Assembly (NCBI GenBank): GCA_036346405.1
Contig: CM070562.1
Span: 109,506,999-109,570,998 of the forward strand
From: Phyllostachys edulis
Taxonomy: Eukaryota; Streptophyta; Magnoliopsida; Poales; Poaceae
Direction of reading: 5' to 3'
Length of the DNA: 64,000 nt
The translations under genes and the position numbers were made by a program. Below are positions 1 through 10,734 of the stretch, piece by piece. Position 1 is the first letter of the stretch; each line of letters begins with the position of its first letter. The notes under the pieces are model-generated. The model was not told the DNA's origin and did no database searches. It was given only the letters and a program-made list of their open reading frames with translations.

Positions 1-245
1 GATTGTCTGTCACTGCTTATTAGTTTTCTCCTGCACTACAAACTTCGATGATACGATCGGATATGTGAGTTATACTTGTAATCTTGATGAATCTTCAATT
101 CGCATATACCAGATTGTAGGTTCAAACCAGCAAAATTTCTCTTCCGTACTGCTTGATCAAATGAATATTGCTACTACTTGTTACCATTTCATTCGTTTAA
201 TAAGTATTAAGTAATGATGTTTACAATTGTATGATGTTTCTACCT

Positions 246-885
246 GTTACCATTTCATATCTAATAGGAAGAATCTGGTTCCGAAGCACCTTGGTCTTCT
301 CAAGATGGGATACGTGTCAATACACCGAGCAAGTTTTTTAAAAGGTGCCCCTCTGACAACCTCAAAATGTATATTACTAGCTTCTTCATCGTTAGTGGTA
401 AGTGCGTTTCTTAGAACAACATTAAATGGGCTTTGCAAAACTTTATTAAATTTAATGACTGTAACATCGAGGAAAGGTGGGATTCTGACACGGAAAACAT
501 CCTCACGCAATGACTCCATGGTATACTGAAATATAAGATTTTTTTTTGCTGCTTCTAGACCAAACAGTATTAAAATATCAGACACATAGTGGCACTGCTC
601 GTGAAATGAAGATCTTCTTGCATGTAAACTGATATTATGGATAGCAGATTGTAACTGTTGTTCCGATAGGTGCAAACGACAAATGGACCCATCATAATTG
701 CCTTTATAATCAATATTGTCGACATCTTTGGTGACAATATAAACATCAGGATGATCTTGAATGTTAAATGTCTTATCCTTACTAGCCCTAATGAGTCCCT
801 TAGACCCAAACAGAATGGTTGTCCCATATGTGTATTCATCGATCATAAGATCGACGTAACAACCCTTCCGATCATAGCCAATTGA
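246..885 (-). pseudogene. unrecognised exon, copy 1 of an inverted pair
   Basis: The minus strand has an open frame of about 200 codons (from 846 down to 247) that can be extended upstream without a stop to about 880, where a polypyrimidine-CAG-like acceptor sits. It therefore looks like one internal exon. The same protein is encoded on the plus strand at 2540-3100 with about 85% identity by eye. Shared stretches include LHLSEQQLQ, AAKKN, TMESLREDVF and ARCI-YPILRRPRCF. I do not recognise the family and see no signal peptide or membrane segment. Copy 1 has no internal stop, while copy 2 is broken, so copy 1 is the better template. With no flanking exons seen, a working gene is unlikely but not excluded. 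Confidence 0.4.
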
Positions 886-889
886 CTCT

Positions 890-1855
890 GAATTTTAAAA
901 CAACATAAATGTGTTAGCATAATGAAGAGGATTTCATGTATATTGGTTAGCAAAGTGGATGGTAGCATCAATCACAAGAAAATTATCACACATTGATAAC
1001 ACCTCATCCGTATCCCTATCATCAATCGACAGTCTCTCGCCGACTATGTGACCATATGTTATATATCAATTTGGTATTGCTGAAACCTTCCTAAATTGTC
1101 GGTTATATCATCCTTATTCTATGTTAATTTTGCTTGAATGCAGCATGGCCCTGAACATGGTTTAATATTGTTGCTATGCAGAATTTTAGATTGCATTAAT
1201 TAACATCATTGTCATTTGAATTATATTAATTTCATATTGATGAAGAATTACATCATTTTCATGTATGAAATCTGACATACTAGAATTGAAGGTAGCAAAT
1301 CCTAGGAGTTCATAGTATGTTTGATTTCATAAATAAAAATCATGTAAATCTTCATCTATATTTATTGTCATGACAATACCATGCTGAACAGAAATTAACA
1401 AATGGAGTTCTATCGGTCAGATCTATGTTTTGGCATGCAACTAAGAACAATTTAATGTTAGTGTACAAACAATATCTTGTTACTAAAATGTGTATAGTAT
1501 ATTCAATTGTTAAATATCACCGTTTCCAGATTTGCAAAAAAAAGCAAGATTGGATAGGAAGAACCTCTTATAAATTGTTAGTAGTGCCCAGGTCTAATTA
1601 GTTATTCACTGCAACGCTGTTAATGCTTGGTTCTTTAGCTTGTCTTATCATGTTTTGTTTCAACATAAGGGCCATGTTCTGTTCAGAGCAAAGAATCTAT
1701 ATAACCTGAGTTTATCCATGCAATTCTGCAGGATGATATATCACTATATGGAAATGTTCTAGTAACTTTTTTCTTGACAATTTTAGGAAAGTTTCAGCAA
1801 TACAAAATTGTAATATAACATATTGTTACACTGGTCCTTTTTTTATTTGTCTCAG
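890..1855. other. AT-rich spacer between the inverted exon copies
   Basis: This stretch is AT-rich with no long open frame and no terminal repeats that I can see. It separates the two inverted exon copies and reads like intron or intergenic sequence. Confidence 0.5.
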
Positions 1856-2178
1856 ATGGCAGACCAGCATATGACAGATGAGGAAATCGACAGCATATAC
1901 TTCGAGAGATGATAGTTGAAAAGGAAGACTACATTTGTAAAGACCAGTCGAATGATAGAAAAAGACTATTTTATCAGACAACTCAGGTGGATTTACCAAA
2001 AGCTATTCAAATTATGGTTTTGGATAAATGTGTTATCAATGTGGGGGTTAGTTTTCTTGTGATTCTGCTGCTGCCGATGCACCTACTATCATTCTGCACC
2101 CTGTTGGGGCTAATGCCCATGAAATCCTCTTCATTACTTCTAACCGTATTTTTGTTTGTTTTTAAAATTTCGGAGTAG
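1856..2178 (+). other. possible exon remnant with acceptor-like start
   Basis: A pyrimidine-rich tract ending in CAG at about 1855 is followed by an ATG and a short charged peptide (MADQHMTDEEIDSIYFER), then two stops. A second frame from 1909 continues with a charged sequence (MIVEKEDYICKDQ) to a stop at 2178. Together they could be one exon broken by a small frameshift, lying upstream of the second copy of the unknown exon on the same strand. No family is recognised and a chance open frame is possible. Confidence 0.2.
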
Positions 2179-2494
2179 TGTCATTTTTGACACAACAGAT
2201 TCTGTTGATATCCGTTCGAGCTATTTATGTGTTATCACACATTACTAAATCTGGTAACTTACTGGATCAGATGGTATATTTCAGTGTGGTTCAGGCAATC
2301 AGATGATCTATATAACACGAACGAGTGACACTTTCATTTTCTGGTTCAAGTACAGTATTGGCAATCTGAAATATATAACTGTTTCAATGTGCTAGAATGT
2401 TGTTGTGACAAATTGTGTTTGTGATGTGTTCTCAGGTTCCATACCAACGACGTCGCCACGTCGGTCTTGTGATCGATGGCCAGTCCGGCTAGGT

Positions 2495-3228
2495 TCCAAG
2501 CTACCTCAGAAGGGTTGTTAAGCTTAATAGATACATCTATGGGACAACCATTCTATTTGGGTTTGAGGAACTCATCAGGGCGAGTAAGGATAAGACATTC
2601 AAGATCATCCTGATGTTTACATTGCCATCAAAGATATTGACATTATTGATTATAGAGGCAATTATGATGGGTCTATTTGCCGTTTGCACCTCTCAGAACA
2701 ACAGTTACAATTTGCGATCTATAATATCAGTTCACATGTAGGAGGATCTTCATTTTACGAGTAGTGCCACTATGCGTCTGATATTTTAATAATGTTTGGT
2801 CCAGAAGCAGCAAAAAAAAATCTTACATTTCAGTATACCATGGAGTCATTGCGTGAGGATGTTTTCCCTGTCAGAATCTCACCTTTCTTCGATGTTACAG
2901 CCATTAAACTTGATGAAGTTTCGCAAAGTGCATTCGATGTTGTTCTAAGAAGCGCACATACCACTAACGATAAAGAAGCTAGTAAAGTACATTTTGAGGT
3001 TGTCAAGGGGACACCTTTTAGAAAATTTGCTCGATGCATTGAGGCATATCCCATCTTGAGAAGACCAAGGTGTTTTAGAACCAGATATGGCTGCAAAGTT
3101 TAGACAACAGAGAAAAGCCAGAGATTTTCAAGAGACGGAGGGGTGAAAGAGCGGAAGAATTGGCTGAAAGACAACAAGAGGAAAATGTGAAGGTCGGCAC
3201 ACTTTTCGATACTAGAGCACATTGAGGT
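2495..3228 (+). pseudogene. unrecognised exon, copy 2 of an inverted pair, frameshifted
   Basis: This is the plus-strand partner of the exon at 246-885. Similarity begins at the shared GGGTTGTT sequence near 2510 and runs to the shared end YPILRRPRCF near 3080. It carries a frameshift near 2605, just after the segment matching SKDKTF, and a stop near 2763 within the stretch matching SSFHEQCHY. The frame 2792-3103 downstream is open. After the shared region another frame encodes a strongly charged tail (RRRGERAEELAERQQEEN) to about 3225, which may be the original C-terminus. The disruptions argue for a pseudogene. Confidence 0.5.
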
Positions 3229-4020
3229 GTGATTTCCTCGTATGTGCTCTGTACCCCATGCCGCCAAGACCTTGTAAGAGAACCAAGTACGTACCATTTT
3301 ACTTCTGTTCTGTACTGTACTTACTTTTTTTCACTCTGGTTGCGCTGACAAATAATTTTACTTACTCAGGTGGTATCACTATTAGACAAGCTACTGCTGT
3401 TCTGGGGACTCACTGCTAGGGTTGAGTGCTTGAAGGCTTTTTTTTCCCTCACTAGCTATCCTTGCCAGGCATTATGAGTGGTGTGCTGAATCTGGTGATC
3501 ATTGTACATATCAGGAAGTGTCCTGTTCTAGCTCTGTTTCTCTGCTCGTCTTGAATGATGTAGCCATTTTTACCTCACAATCCTTCCCTGCACAAGCATT
3601 ATGAATGTGGTGTGCTGAATTTTGTACATATCAGGATTTTTGATTCTGAATTAGTGCAGCTATCCTGCACAACATTGTTTTTCGTTTGGTTTCCTTTGTG
3701 ATCACTTGTTGGCTCTTTGATTCGCTGTTGCACACTTGCAAAGTGCTGGTACCAGTTTGCAGCCGATATATTATACTGTTACTATATAGCTCTGTAATCA
3801 CATTTCTTGACAGCACAATGATACTGCATGTCTGCATCAGCTGCAATTCAGTACTTGAAACTTCTCGTATGATTTATGCTTTCAGTTTTACTTTCTGAAA
3901 CCTTAAGTATCATGCATCCAAATGTTTCTGGATCAACTGGTTTCAACATTATTGCCTAAATGGTAACTATTGCGACAGAATAAAAAGGGAGAAATATAAT
4001 TGCTCGTCAGTCTCATTGAG
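3229..4020. other. non-coding stretch
   Basis: AT-rich sequence with only short open frames. A short motif (TGCTGAAT..TGTACATATCAGGA) recurs near 3484 and 3612, suggesting a small local duplication. No gene seen. Confidence 0.4.
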
Positions 4021-4440
4021 AAGGCCGGCTCGGTTTCAGATTGGGATTAAGTGGTTCCTAATTCAGTGATTCTAGATCAACTGCTTTGGGTGCATCGACG
4101 GTTAGGATTGGGACCAGGGACGGGATCTCGGCTGTTCGTTCCCGACGCGGGAATGGAGGCCTCCGGGAGCATTTTTTATTGGAGACGAAGGCCTCCAGGA
4201 GCTGGGCGGCCGAAGCAGGAGGCCATCGCCGGCGTTGCGTCGGTCTGCCCGGCCGTCGCCCAAGTCCTCCAGCTCGGCCGTGGGAACCATTGCCGGCCTC
4301 GTCAGCGATCTGAACGGGCCGGGGTAATCCTTCATGAAGCACGTGGAGCGGTGGGCCCGTGTGCACATGATGGTGAACCATTGCCGGCCTCTCCAGTACG
4401 CTGTACGCATTGTGATTGTGAGAGAGAAATACGTGACTAG
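4021..4440. other. GC-rich block open on both strands, no recognised gene
   Basis: A sharp rise in GC content gives overlapping open frames on both strands (plus 4051-4440, minus 4058-4381 and 4102-4410). Their proteins are Arg/Gly/Pro-rich with no known motif. In grasses such double-stranded open frames are common in GC-rich first exons and in captured fragments, so I do not call a gene. The phrase AACCATTGCCGGCCTC occurs twice (about 4285 and 4377). Confidence 0.3.
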
Positions 4441-5664
4441 CAGATGACTATATATTTAACTTTCTATTACGGGGAAGTACGCAATTTACACTAAAACTAG
4501 TAGAGTGTCAGCGTGTTGCAATAGAACCCTAAAAAAGAGAGATATATATCAGCAGACTAAGCTATATAATAAATATCAATTTTCTTTTGTACATATATAA
4601 ACAGAAATATTAACTCCGCCTATTGCATCACCTACTATTGCTACCCGGAAATTAAAATTTTGAGCTCATAGATTGTTTACATTTAGAAGTTGAAGTTGAT
4701 GCCAACTTTCCCCTCCGATGTGTTGTCCATTTCCAGTCTTTGCCGGTTAACAAGAAAAATGGCTACACGTTTATGACCGCTTTCTTCCACCTTGAACCCA
4801 AGCCATGACTCGGTTTTTCACGGCCATTGGTTTCTTCAGCTCTTGCCAGGCACATTGCGGCGAGGAGGTGGTAGGCCGAGGGAGGAGCCAGTGGCGGCGT
4901 CACGGTGGTAAGCGAGGAGGAGGAGACGATGCTTGCTCGGCCAGCGCGGAGCAGGAGGCGACGGCGGCGCATGAGAGGATTAGGATGAAGAGGATATGAT
5001 GCGGTAAATTCGAGATGGTGGCGTGGCAAGGGAAGGACGTTTTCGTCTCTACCTCTTCCTCGTGCGCCGTCGTTGCCTCCCCTCTTTTCCCCGCCGCCAC
5101 AGCTTCTCTAAGGTACCTCCTCCTCTCCTCCCTTCCCTCCCGGTACCTTCTTCCATCCCCAACGCTGCCTCCCATCCCCGCTACCTCCTCCCATCGCCGG
5201 TGTTACCTCCTCCTACGCTGTCGGATCCCCTCATCCTCGTATACATCGCCGTTGCAACCCGCAGACTGTGTGTCTGAGGGGGCGGAATCTCTGAGTTACA
5301 AAGCGAATGCTGGACAGGCGCAGGTGGCGAGTCGCGGTGCGAGACAGGAAGGAGTGGGGCGACCATGAATTTCGGTGTATGCATATGAAGAAGAAGTGAG
5401 GCGATGACGATTTAGGTGGTTGCAGAAGAAGTGGGGGAATGGATATGTTTGTGAGTCACAGGGGGTGGCGGGGCGAGACTTTGTCCTTGTTAGGTTGGGT
5501 CCATATGTTGATGTGCCTCGATGAGGAATCTAGGAGAGGTCGGAGAGGCCAACCGCCCGCATAAGAGAAAAAGAACACCGCTCGGCTACGCGGGAGTAAA
5601 CTCTTTCTTTTATTAGTTAAGATTACCGAGGAACTACAATATGTTACCTTGGAGGCGAGCTGAT
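4441..5664. other. intergenic; GC-rich from 4800
   Basis: AT-rich sequence to about 4780, then a GC-rich pyrimidine block (about 5050-5240) made of CCTCCTCC-like tracts that are open in several frames. I see no convincing gene. Confidence 0.35.
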
Positions 5665-6086
5665 GAGTTTTTTTTTTTGGCCCCCTGACACCACCAGAAT
5701 TGCAAAAATGGCTCCCGTGCCATTTTATTTGCAAAAGTAGCCCCCTCCATCTCCTTCCGCGGTCGGAGAGTGGGGAAGGTGACATTTTGCGGTCGGTGAG
5801 CGCGGAAAGTGACCGCCTAGGTGGCCGAGCGTGGAAAGTGATAGGCCACTGAGCTTCCGCGTTCGGGCGGCGCGGAAAGAGCCCGGTTCCGCTATCGCCG
5901 CTGGTTCCCGCGCCGAAGAATTGCCGCGCTTGCCACCTAGCTTCCACGGCCCCCGAGCGCGGAAATGGACACGTGTCGTGCCCAGGGCATTCCACCCTCG
6001 GGAGGGGGCCAAATTTGCAAATACGTCGGCACGGGAGCCATTTTTGCAATTCACGGGCGTCAGGGGGCCAAGATAAAAAAAATCAT
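5665..6086. mobile_element. small Mutator-like or hAT-like MITE with TSD
   Basis: The ends are inverted repeats of about 55 bp: a T-run then GGCCCCCTGAC and AATTGCAAAAATGGCTCCCG on the left, and the complement on the right (about 6020-6080). The element is flanked by an exact 8-bp duplication GAGCTGAT at 5657-5664 and 6087-6094. The interior is GC-rich with degenerate repeats of a GCGGTCGG-type unit. There is no transposase. An 8-bp TSD fits hAT, but the long inverted repeats and GC-rich interior also fit a MULE with one mismatched TSD base. The frames crossing it are shadows. Confidence 0.75.
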
Positions 6087-6158
6087 GAGCTGATAACCTA
6101 GTCGCACTCGTCAAGCCACATGGGCCAATTTCGTCACCTTACAGCAAAAGTATTAGAG

Positions 6159-7190
6159 TGTTGGAATTTTGGGCTTGGCCCATACAATATTTCAATTAAA
6201 TTATAGGAAAATCCCAAATGTCCACTCATGTATGGTGGAAGGTGGGAAGTTTAGTACCATATTGCTAGTCTAGGTGGGAGGAGACCAACATATAATGTGG
6301 AGTTGGTCTTACCTAGTTGAAGCAAACAAAAGGAGAACACATGCACTCGCTCGCTGACCTCGCCACACCACGCCATCGCCCACCCGCGCGCGACGTGCGC
6401 GTGAATGGTCCGACGATTTTGTGTCCGGCTTGCTGTGGAGCTGCAGCTTCTTTTTGCACCTCATAACCATGCACATTGATCAGAAACTAAAAACCGAATA
6501 CACTGTTTCAATTAACTTTTATGGCACGCCTTAACCTTGGTTAAAACAGTGTAATGTCATTTATGATGGCAGTTTTTAATCAGCATTATAGCGGCAGTTT
6601 TTAATCAGCATTATAGCGGCAGTTTCTTCTACTAACTCTAGCTCTATAAAAAAGAGACCTCTCCTCTCAGATCAGACACACCAGAACAGAGAGAGGCTCT
6701 CATAATAGACAGACGCAGTTTTGTGTTGTTGTCCAGTTTCTTGTTGCTGTGCTACCCGGCTACTCCATCCCTTCCTCAACGAGCACCAACGTGGGGAGAG
6801 CAGTGTCTCTAAAGCCGGAGTCCTTCATGATCCTGCACGGGTTGGGACGAATCAGGTTTTTGGGAAGCGTTCGCGCGACTGTTCACTGCTTTCTTCTCTA
6901 CGTGTCGTCTTCTTCGGACCATACTCTACCGCGACCTTCGTCGGAGCGATCCTCTGTAAGTCGCGGTGATAACATTTCATATGGCTAGACTTTGTTTCCT
7001 AGAGATTTGTTATATGATGATGTTGATGTCTACTACTGTTAATAGCATACTTGTTCTAGATTTTGGCTTGTTAATGTATATATATGAGATAGATATATTT
7101 GAGTTGATGATCATGTTACCGTTTATAGTTTTAAATATGCCTATTATATATATTGCTACCGATTCAATTATTGTTTTATGAATTATAACA
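6159..7190 (+). mobile_element. probable Copia LTR (solo or fragment), right end unclear
   Basis: The sequence starts TGTTGGAATTTTGGGC after a possible target base string TAGAG. It shows the order typical of rice Copia LTRs: a GGCCCA segment, a GGTGGGAAGTTT segment, a GTGGAGTTGGTC segment, then a TATA box (CTCTATAAAAAAGAG near 6645-6659) followed by a pyrimidine/purine-mixed leader. I could not find the terminal CA with a matching duplication or a primer-binding site, so the right end is only approximate. No gag or pol follows. The family assignment is from recall of LTR layout. Confidence 0.45.
6568..6624 (+). repeat. 25-bp tandem repeat in the LTR promoter
   Basis: A unit beginning GGCAGTTTTTAATCAGC occurs twice in exact tandem (6568-6592, 6593-6617) and a third time partially (to 6624), ending about 20 bp before the TATA-like box. 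Such repeats in LTRs can act as promoter or enhancer units; that role is inference. Confidence 0.8.
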
Positions 7191-7372
7191 ATCACAAAAG
7201 CCGCCTCATGCGATTGCTGCTTCTTTTGGATCTGTGGTCGTGTCCCGTTATCAATCTGTGCATCATTTTTTTTTATGAAACAACTGTGCGTCAAGTTTGG
7301 TAGTTGGATAGTTCTAGGCGTGGCATTTTGTGCGAAATGAGATGCAAACTGTTATTTTCTGGCATCAGCGAA

Positions 7373-7851
7373 AAAGCGCTAGTTTTTTTTTTAATGAAAC
7401 TGGCAGGAGGTCGCTGTTATATTAATAGAGGAGTGGAACGAGAGCCGCAAAATATCAATTAAAAGTTAACTAAGGCCTTAATTACGAAAGATTGAAAAGC
7501 TCCAGGCACTTGCCCCCGCTAGGATCCAAGTTATACCATCCTTCTTGATCTTCGCTAGGAGTTCAACGGTGTGGTGGCTTTGTTGTCGAAGATTTTTGCG
7601 TTTTGTTCCTTCCAGATTTCCCAGATAATTAGAATAAGGGTCGTGGTCATGGTTTTCTTGGTGGAACCTTTTGTCTTCGCTACGTTAGACTACCAATCTA
7701 GGATGTTCGTGCTAGGAGATCATAGGGATGGCTGTAGGCTATCGATGCCTAGTCAGTCCGCCATGTGCTTCCAAATTTTGACAGAGAAGTGATACTGGGC
7801 GAAATGATGTATGACTGATTCGGGAGTGTCTGCGTAGAGAAAGCGCTAGTT
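7373..7851 (-). mobile_element. 5'-truncated LINE (non-LTR retrotransposon), minus strand
   Basis: On the minus strand the sequence encodes the end of a LINE ORF2: a zf-RVT-like segment (HHFAQYHFSVKIWKHMADWL), then IIWEIWKEQNAKIFDNK and a WILAGASAWSF-like end, which is the usual tail of plant L1-type reverse-transcriptase ORFs. A poly-A run (read as T at 7385-7392) follows its 3' end. An exact 12-bp duplication AAAGCGCTAGTT lies at 7373-7384 and 7840-7851. The inserted body is therefore 7385-7839, only 455 bp, and strongly 5'-truncated as expected for target-primed reverse transcription. Several in-frame stops show it is dead. Confidence 0.85.
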
Positions 7852-8269
7852 GTATATTCTTCCTCTGTTGTAAATTCAGTGTCTACAGTAATTCAAATGT
7901 TTTCCCTGAAAAAACAGCTCTGTGTAATTGCATTGTGGCATAGCAAATTTCATACTTGTGAAGCTAAACCAACAAAGAAACAAAGTGACCTCTGTAAAAT
8001 AATGGATGGATATATGGTGAAGAGTACCGGAACATGTTTTCCAGATGCAGACTTGTTAGCTAAACAAGAACTGTTATTCTGTGTAATGCTACTTAGCAAT
8101 ACCAAATTAGCCTCTAGCGTCCTATTTTTTGGCACGCCCAAATCTTCTGACATGTATGGTTGACTTGTAGTTTCTGGTCATTTGTAATTTTCTTGGATGG
8201 TATTCTTCAGCATGTGCTAGGAGCTTAGGAATTAGATTCCAGTGATGATAAGCAAATAATCCCGACAGG

Positions 8270-9110
8270 TGTTCCTGCAAGACTGCGGAATTTCATACGC
8301 AGATGCCTGATAGCTGTGCTCTCTTATGGTCCGATGCCTAAGCATATCGCCTTTATTATGGATGGAAACCACAGATATGCTAAATTCAGGAGCATGAAGG
8401 AAGGTACTGGTCACAGGTTTGGCTTCTCAGCTCTCATTGCAAATCTACAGTATTGCTATGAAATGGGTGTGAAATATGTTACAGTCTATGCATTCAGTAT
8501 TGACAATTTCAAAAGAGACAGAGCCGAGGTGCAGTCCTTGATGGATTTAATGGAGGGAAAAATCAATGAGCTGTTAGAAAACAAGAGTGTTATCAACAAA
8601 TTCGGGTGCAAGGTCAACTTTCGGGGAAACTTGGACTTGTTAAGTGAATAAGTGAGGTAGCAGCTAATAAATTGATGGCGAGCACAGGCGCCGCGGAAAC
8701 ACGGGGCTGGTTTTCTCGGTTTGCTTGGCTTACAAGTTACAACTCTACCTCTGAGATTGTCCATGCTGTTCAGGAACTCTGCCGCGAAAAGAACATGCTG
8801 GTAGTAACTGCAGCAGCGATTCTTCAAGTAATGCCATATGTTCAGAGATTTCAGTGTCACTTGGATCAATATCTTTATACAATGGCTCCCTGGATCCTGA
8901 TATTGTGATCAAGACTTCAGGTGAGACGTGACTGAGCAACTTCCTTCATTGGCAGACTACATTCAGTCACCTGCAGAATCCAGAACCTCTGTGGCCGGAT
9001 TTCTCTTTGAAACGTCTTATTTGGGCGATACTACTTGGGCCATACTACGGTATCAGAGGGTCTACCTTTACTTGGAGAGGAACAGAAAGTTGGCCAAGAA
9101 GCATCTCTAA
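8270..9110 (+). pseudogene. cis-prenyltransferase (dehydrodolichyl diphosphate synthase-like) pseudogene
   Basis: cis-Prenyltransferases elongate farnesyl diphosphate with isopentenyl diphosphate to make dolichol and related polyprenols. The frame from about 8270 reads through GPMPKHIAFIMDGNHRYAKF, containing the catalytic Asp of the MDGN motif, and on through YAFSIDNFKRD and FRGNLDLLSE. A TAA at 8649-8651 then stops it. The rest of the family's C-terminal half is present but in shifted frames: VFSVC near 8710, LDPDIVIKTSGET near 8893-8930, then a TGA where the family has Arg (of the TRLSNFL motif), HWQTTFSHLQNPEPLWPDF, and finally YQRVYLYLERNRKLAKKHL to 9110. At least one nonsense change and several frameshifts make this a pseudogene. 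The coding part has no introns, as in the intact plant genes I know. Confidence 0.9.
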
Positions 9111-10734
9111 CCTCCTCCTATTGTACTGTTCTATTGAATAAACAAAGAAATATTTACAGTATAAAATGTGCAACTGTCCATTGCAACATTCATTGCTACT
9201 GCGGTTGCGTTTGCACGGTCCTGCAGGTCCTCATCGCCGTCGTCGTCGTGGTCGAGTTCCAGGCCGTTCATGGGTCATTCCGGCCGTGCAGCCGGGAGGA
9301 AGGTCGCCACGTCCAAATAGACCCAAGGGAGCTGCAGCCACGGTAGGCGCCTCCACCGCCGCGAGAGGGCGGAGGCCCGAGCGGCCTCGTGAGCGTGGCC
9401 GTCCGTTACCCGCATCTGTAGTAGGGACCCGGAACAGTTTTTCGTGAGATGTGAGATGTGAACAGGGTTCTGCCGTTGGTAAAATACTTTAGCAACATTG
9501 AAACAAACGTTGATGCGGTTTTACTCTATCGATGCAGCAATTGAGCAACAGTGAAAAAAGCGTTGACCGGTTTTACTTTATCGATCTTAGACTTTGTTTT
9601 TTGATCGGTGAAGAAGATCACTCCTAATGCTTATGCACTGTAACATCTCTACATTTACCGTTTTATTGCGGAGGATCCTCTCCTCTGTGGTACGGTGAAC
9701 AGGATGTCGTCGGGCAGCCGTGGCTGAGCCTGTCGTCGTGCTCGCCTCCGACCGTGTCCACATCACCGCGGACCATTGCCGCGGGCATCTTCAGTGGGCC
9801 GGCGCCTTGGGCCGCTCCGCAGCACAGAGTGCCGACGCCGCCGTCTTCGACTCGGTGATCGTCAGCGCTGCCGGCGGCCATGGCTGGCATATACGCGGGC
9901 TGTGTTGTGGCGATAAATCAGTGCTATGATTATGATAAGCTTCAGTGCTACACTGCTATGATAATGTATCTGCTTAGTAAAGGGAAGCGTTCTGCTCAAA
10001 ACAAAAGTAAAGGGAAGCGAAAAGGACATGCAAGAAGTTCGTGTCTGAACCAATTGCTGACGTTTAGCACTAGCAGAGTAGCAGCAGTAGTCCCGATCCC
10101 AGTAGGTGCTGCTCTGCTTCTTGGGGTTGTACCAGCAAGTGCTTACGGTCGGGGGAGGCCTATATGGCCAGCCAACGTCAGAATCAGAAATCTGCTCCTG
10201 TTCATTCTATCAGTTTCAAATATCCAGATCAACTGGGGCAAATGAATTTCTGAAGCCTTTGCAAATAGCATGAATTTTTATTTTATCGCAAACTTAACAT
10301 GTCATAATGTTTTGAAACCATGTGAACAACTGAAATATATTGTATAGAAATGATACAAAAACTATAAACGTACAATTAGGCATGATACAATTTAATGAAA
10401 TGAAAATATAGCGTGACAAACAAAATATGTACAAGGTAGATTAAATTATAAAAAATTACAAATATTTGCAATGAGGAAGGAATATCCTCAAATTCCTTTG
10501 CTGCTTAAAATGAAGGGGGAGGCTGCACAAATTTGTTTACTATCCTCAAGCGTGATGTACACCAGGCATGAATACATTGCGATAATTTTGAAGATTTCAC
10601 GCTGCTGCTTACTACTATACAATATATAGGAAAAATGAATGGACGAACAGGACTATTTGTCTAAGTGACCTCAAATGGGGAACAAGAACAGAAAATGTAA
10701 GTAGAACAAGATAAAAAGAAATCTTCCCTCTACC
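9111..10734. other. no recognised gene; GC-rich patches then AT-rich
   Basis: GC-rich patches at 9220-9440 and 9700-9900 give Arg/Pro-rich frames on both strands without motifs. Between 9470 and 9600 a unit resembling AGCAAC.TTGAAA..AACGTTGA..GGTTTTACT..ATCGAT is roughly repeated twice. From about 10240 to 10730 the sequence is AT-rich and replaces the expected C-terminal part of the neighbouring hAT transposase. The frame 9880-10245 (121 codons) has no recognisable domain. Confidence 0.35.

Noticed and set aside
5456..6049. 197-codon minus-strand frame
   Set aside because: It runs through the border of the inverted-repeat MITE at 5665 and has no motif.
7879..8163. 94-codon plus-strand frame before the cis-prenyltransferase
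   Set aside because: Ordinary AT-rich sequence, no similarity to the enzyme's N-terminus, no splice evidence linking it.
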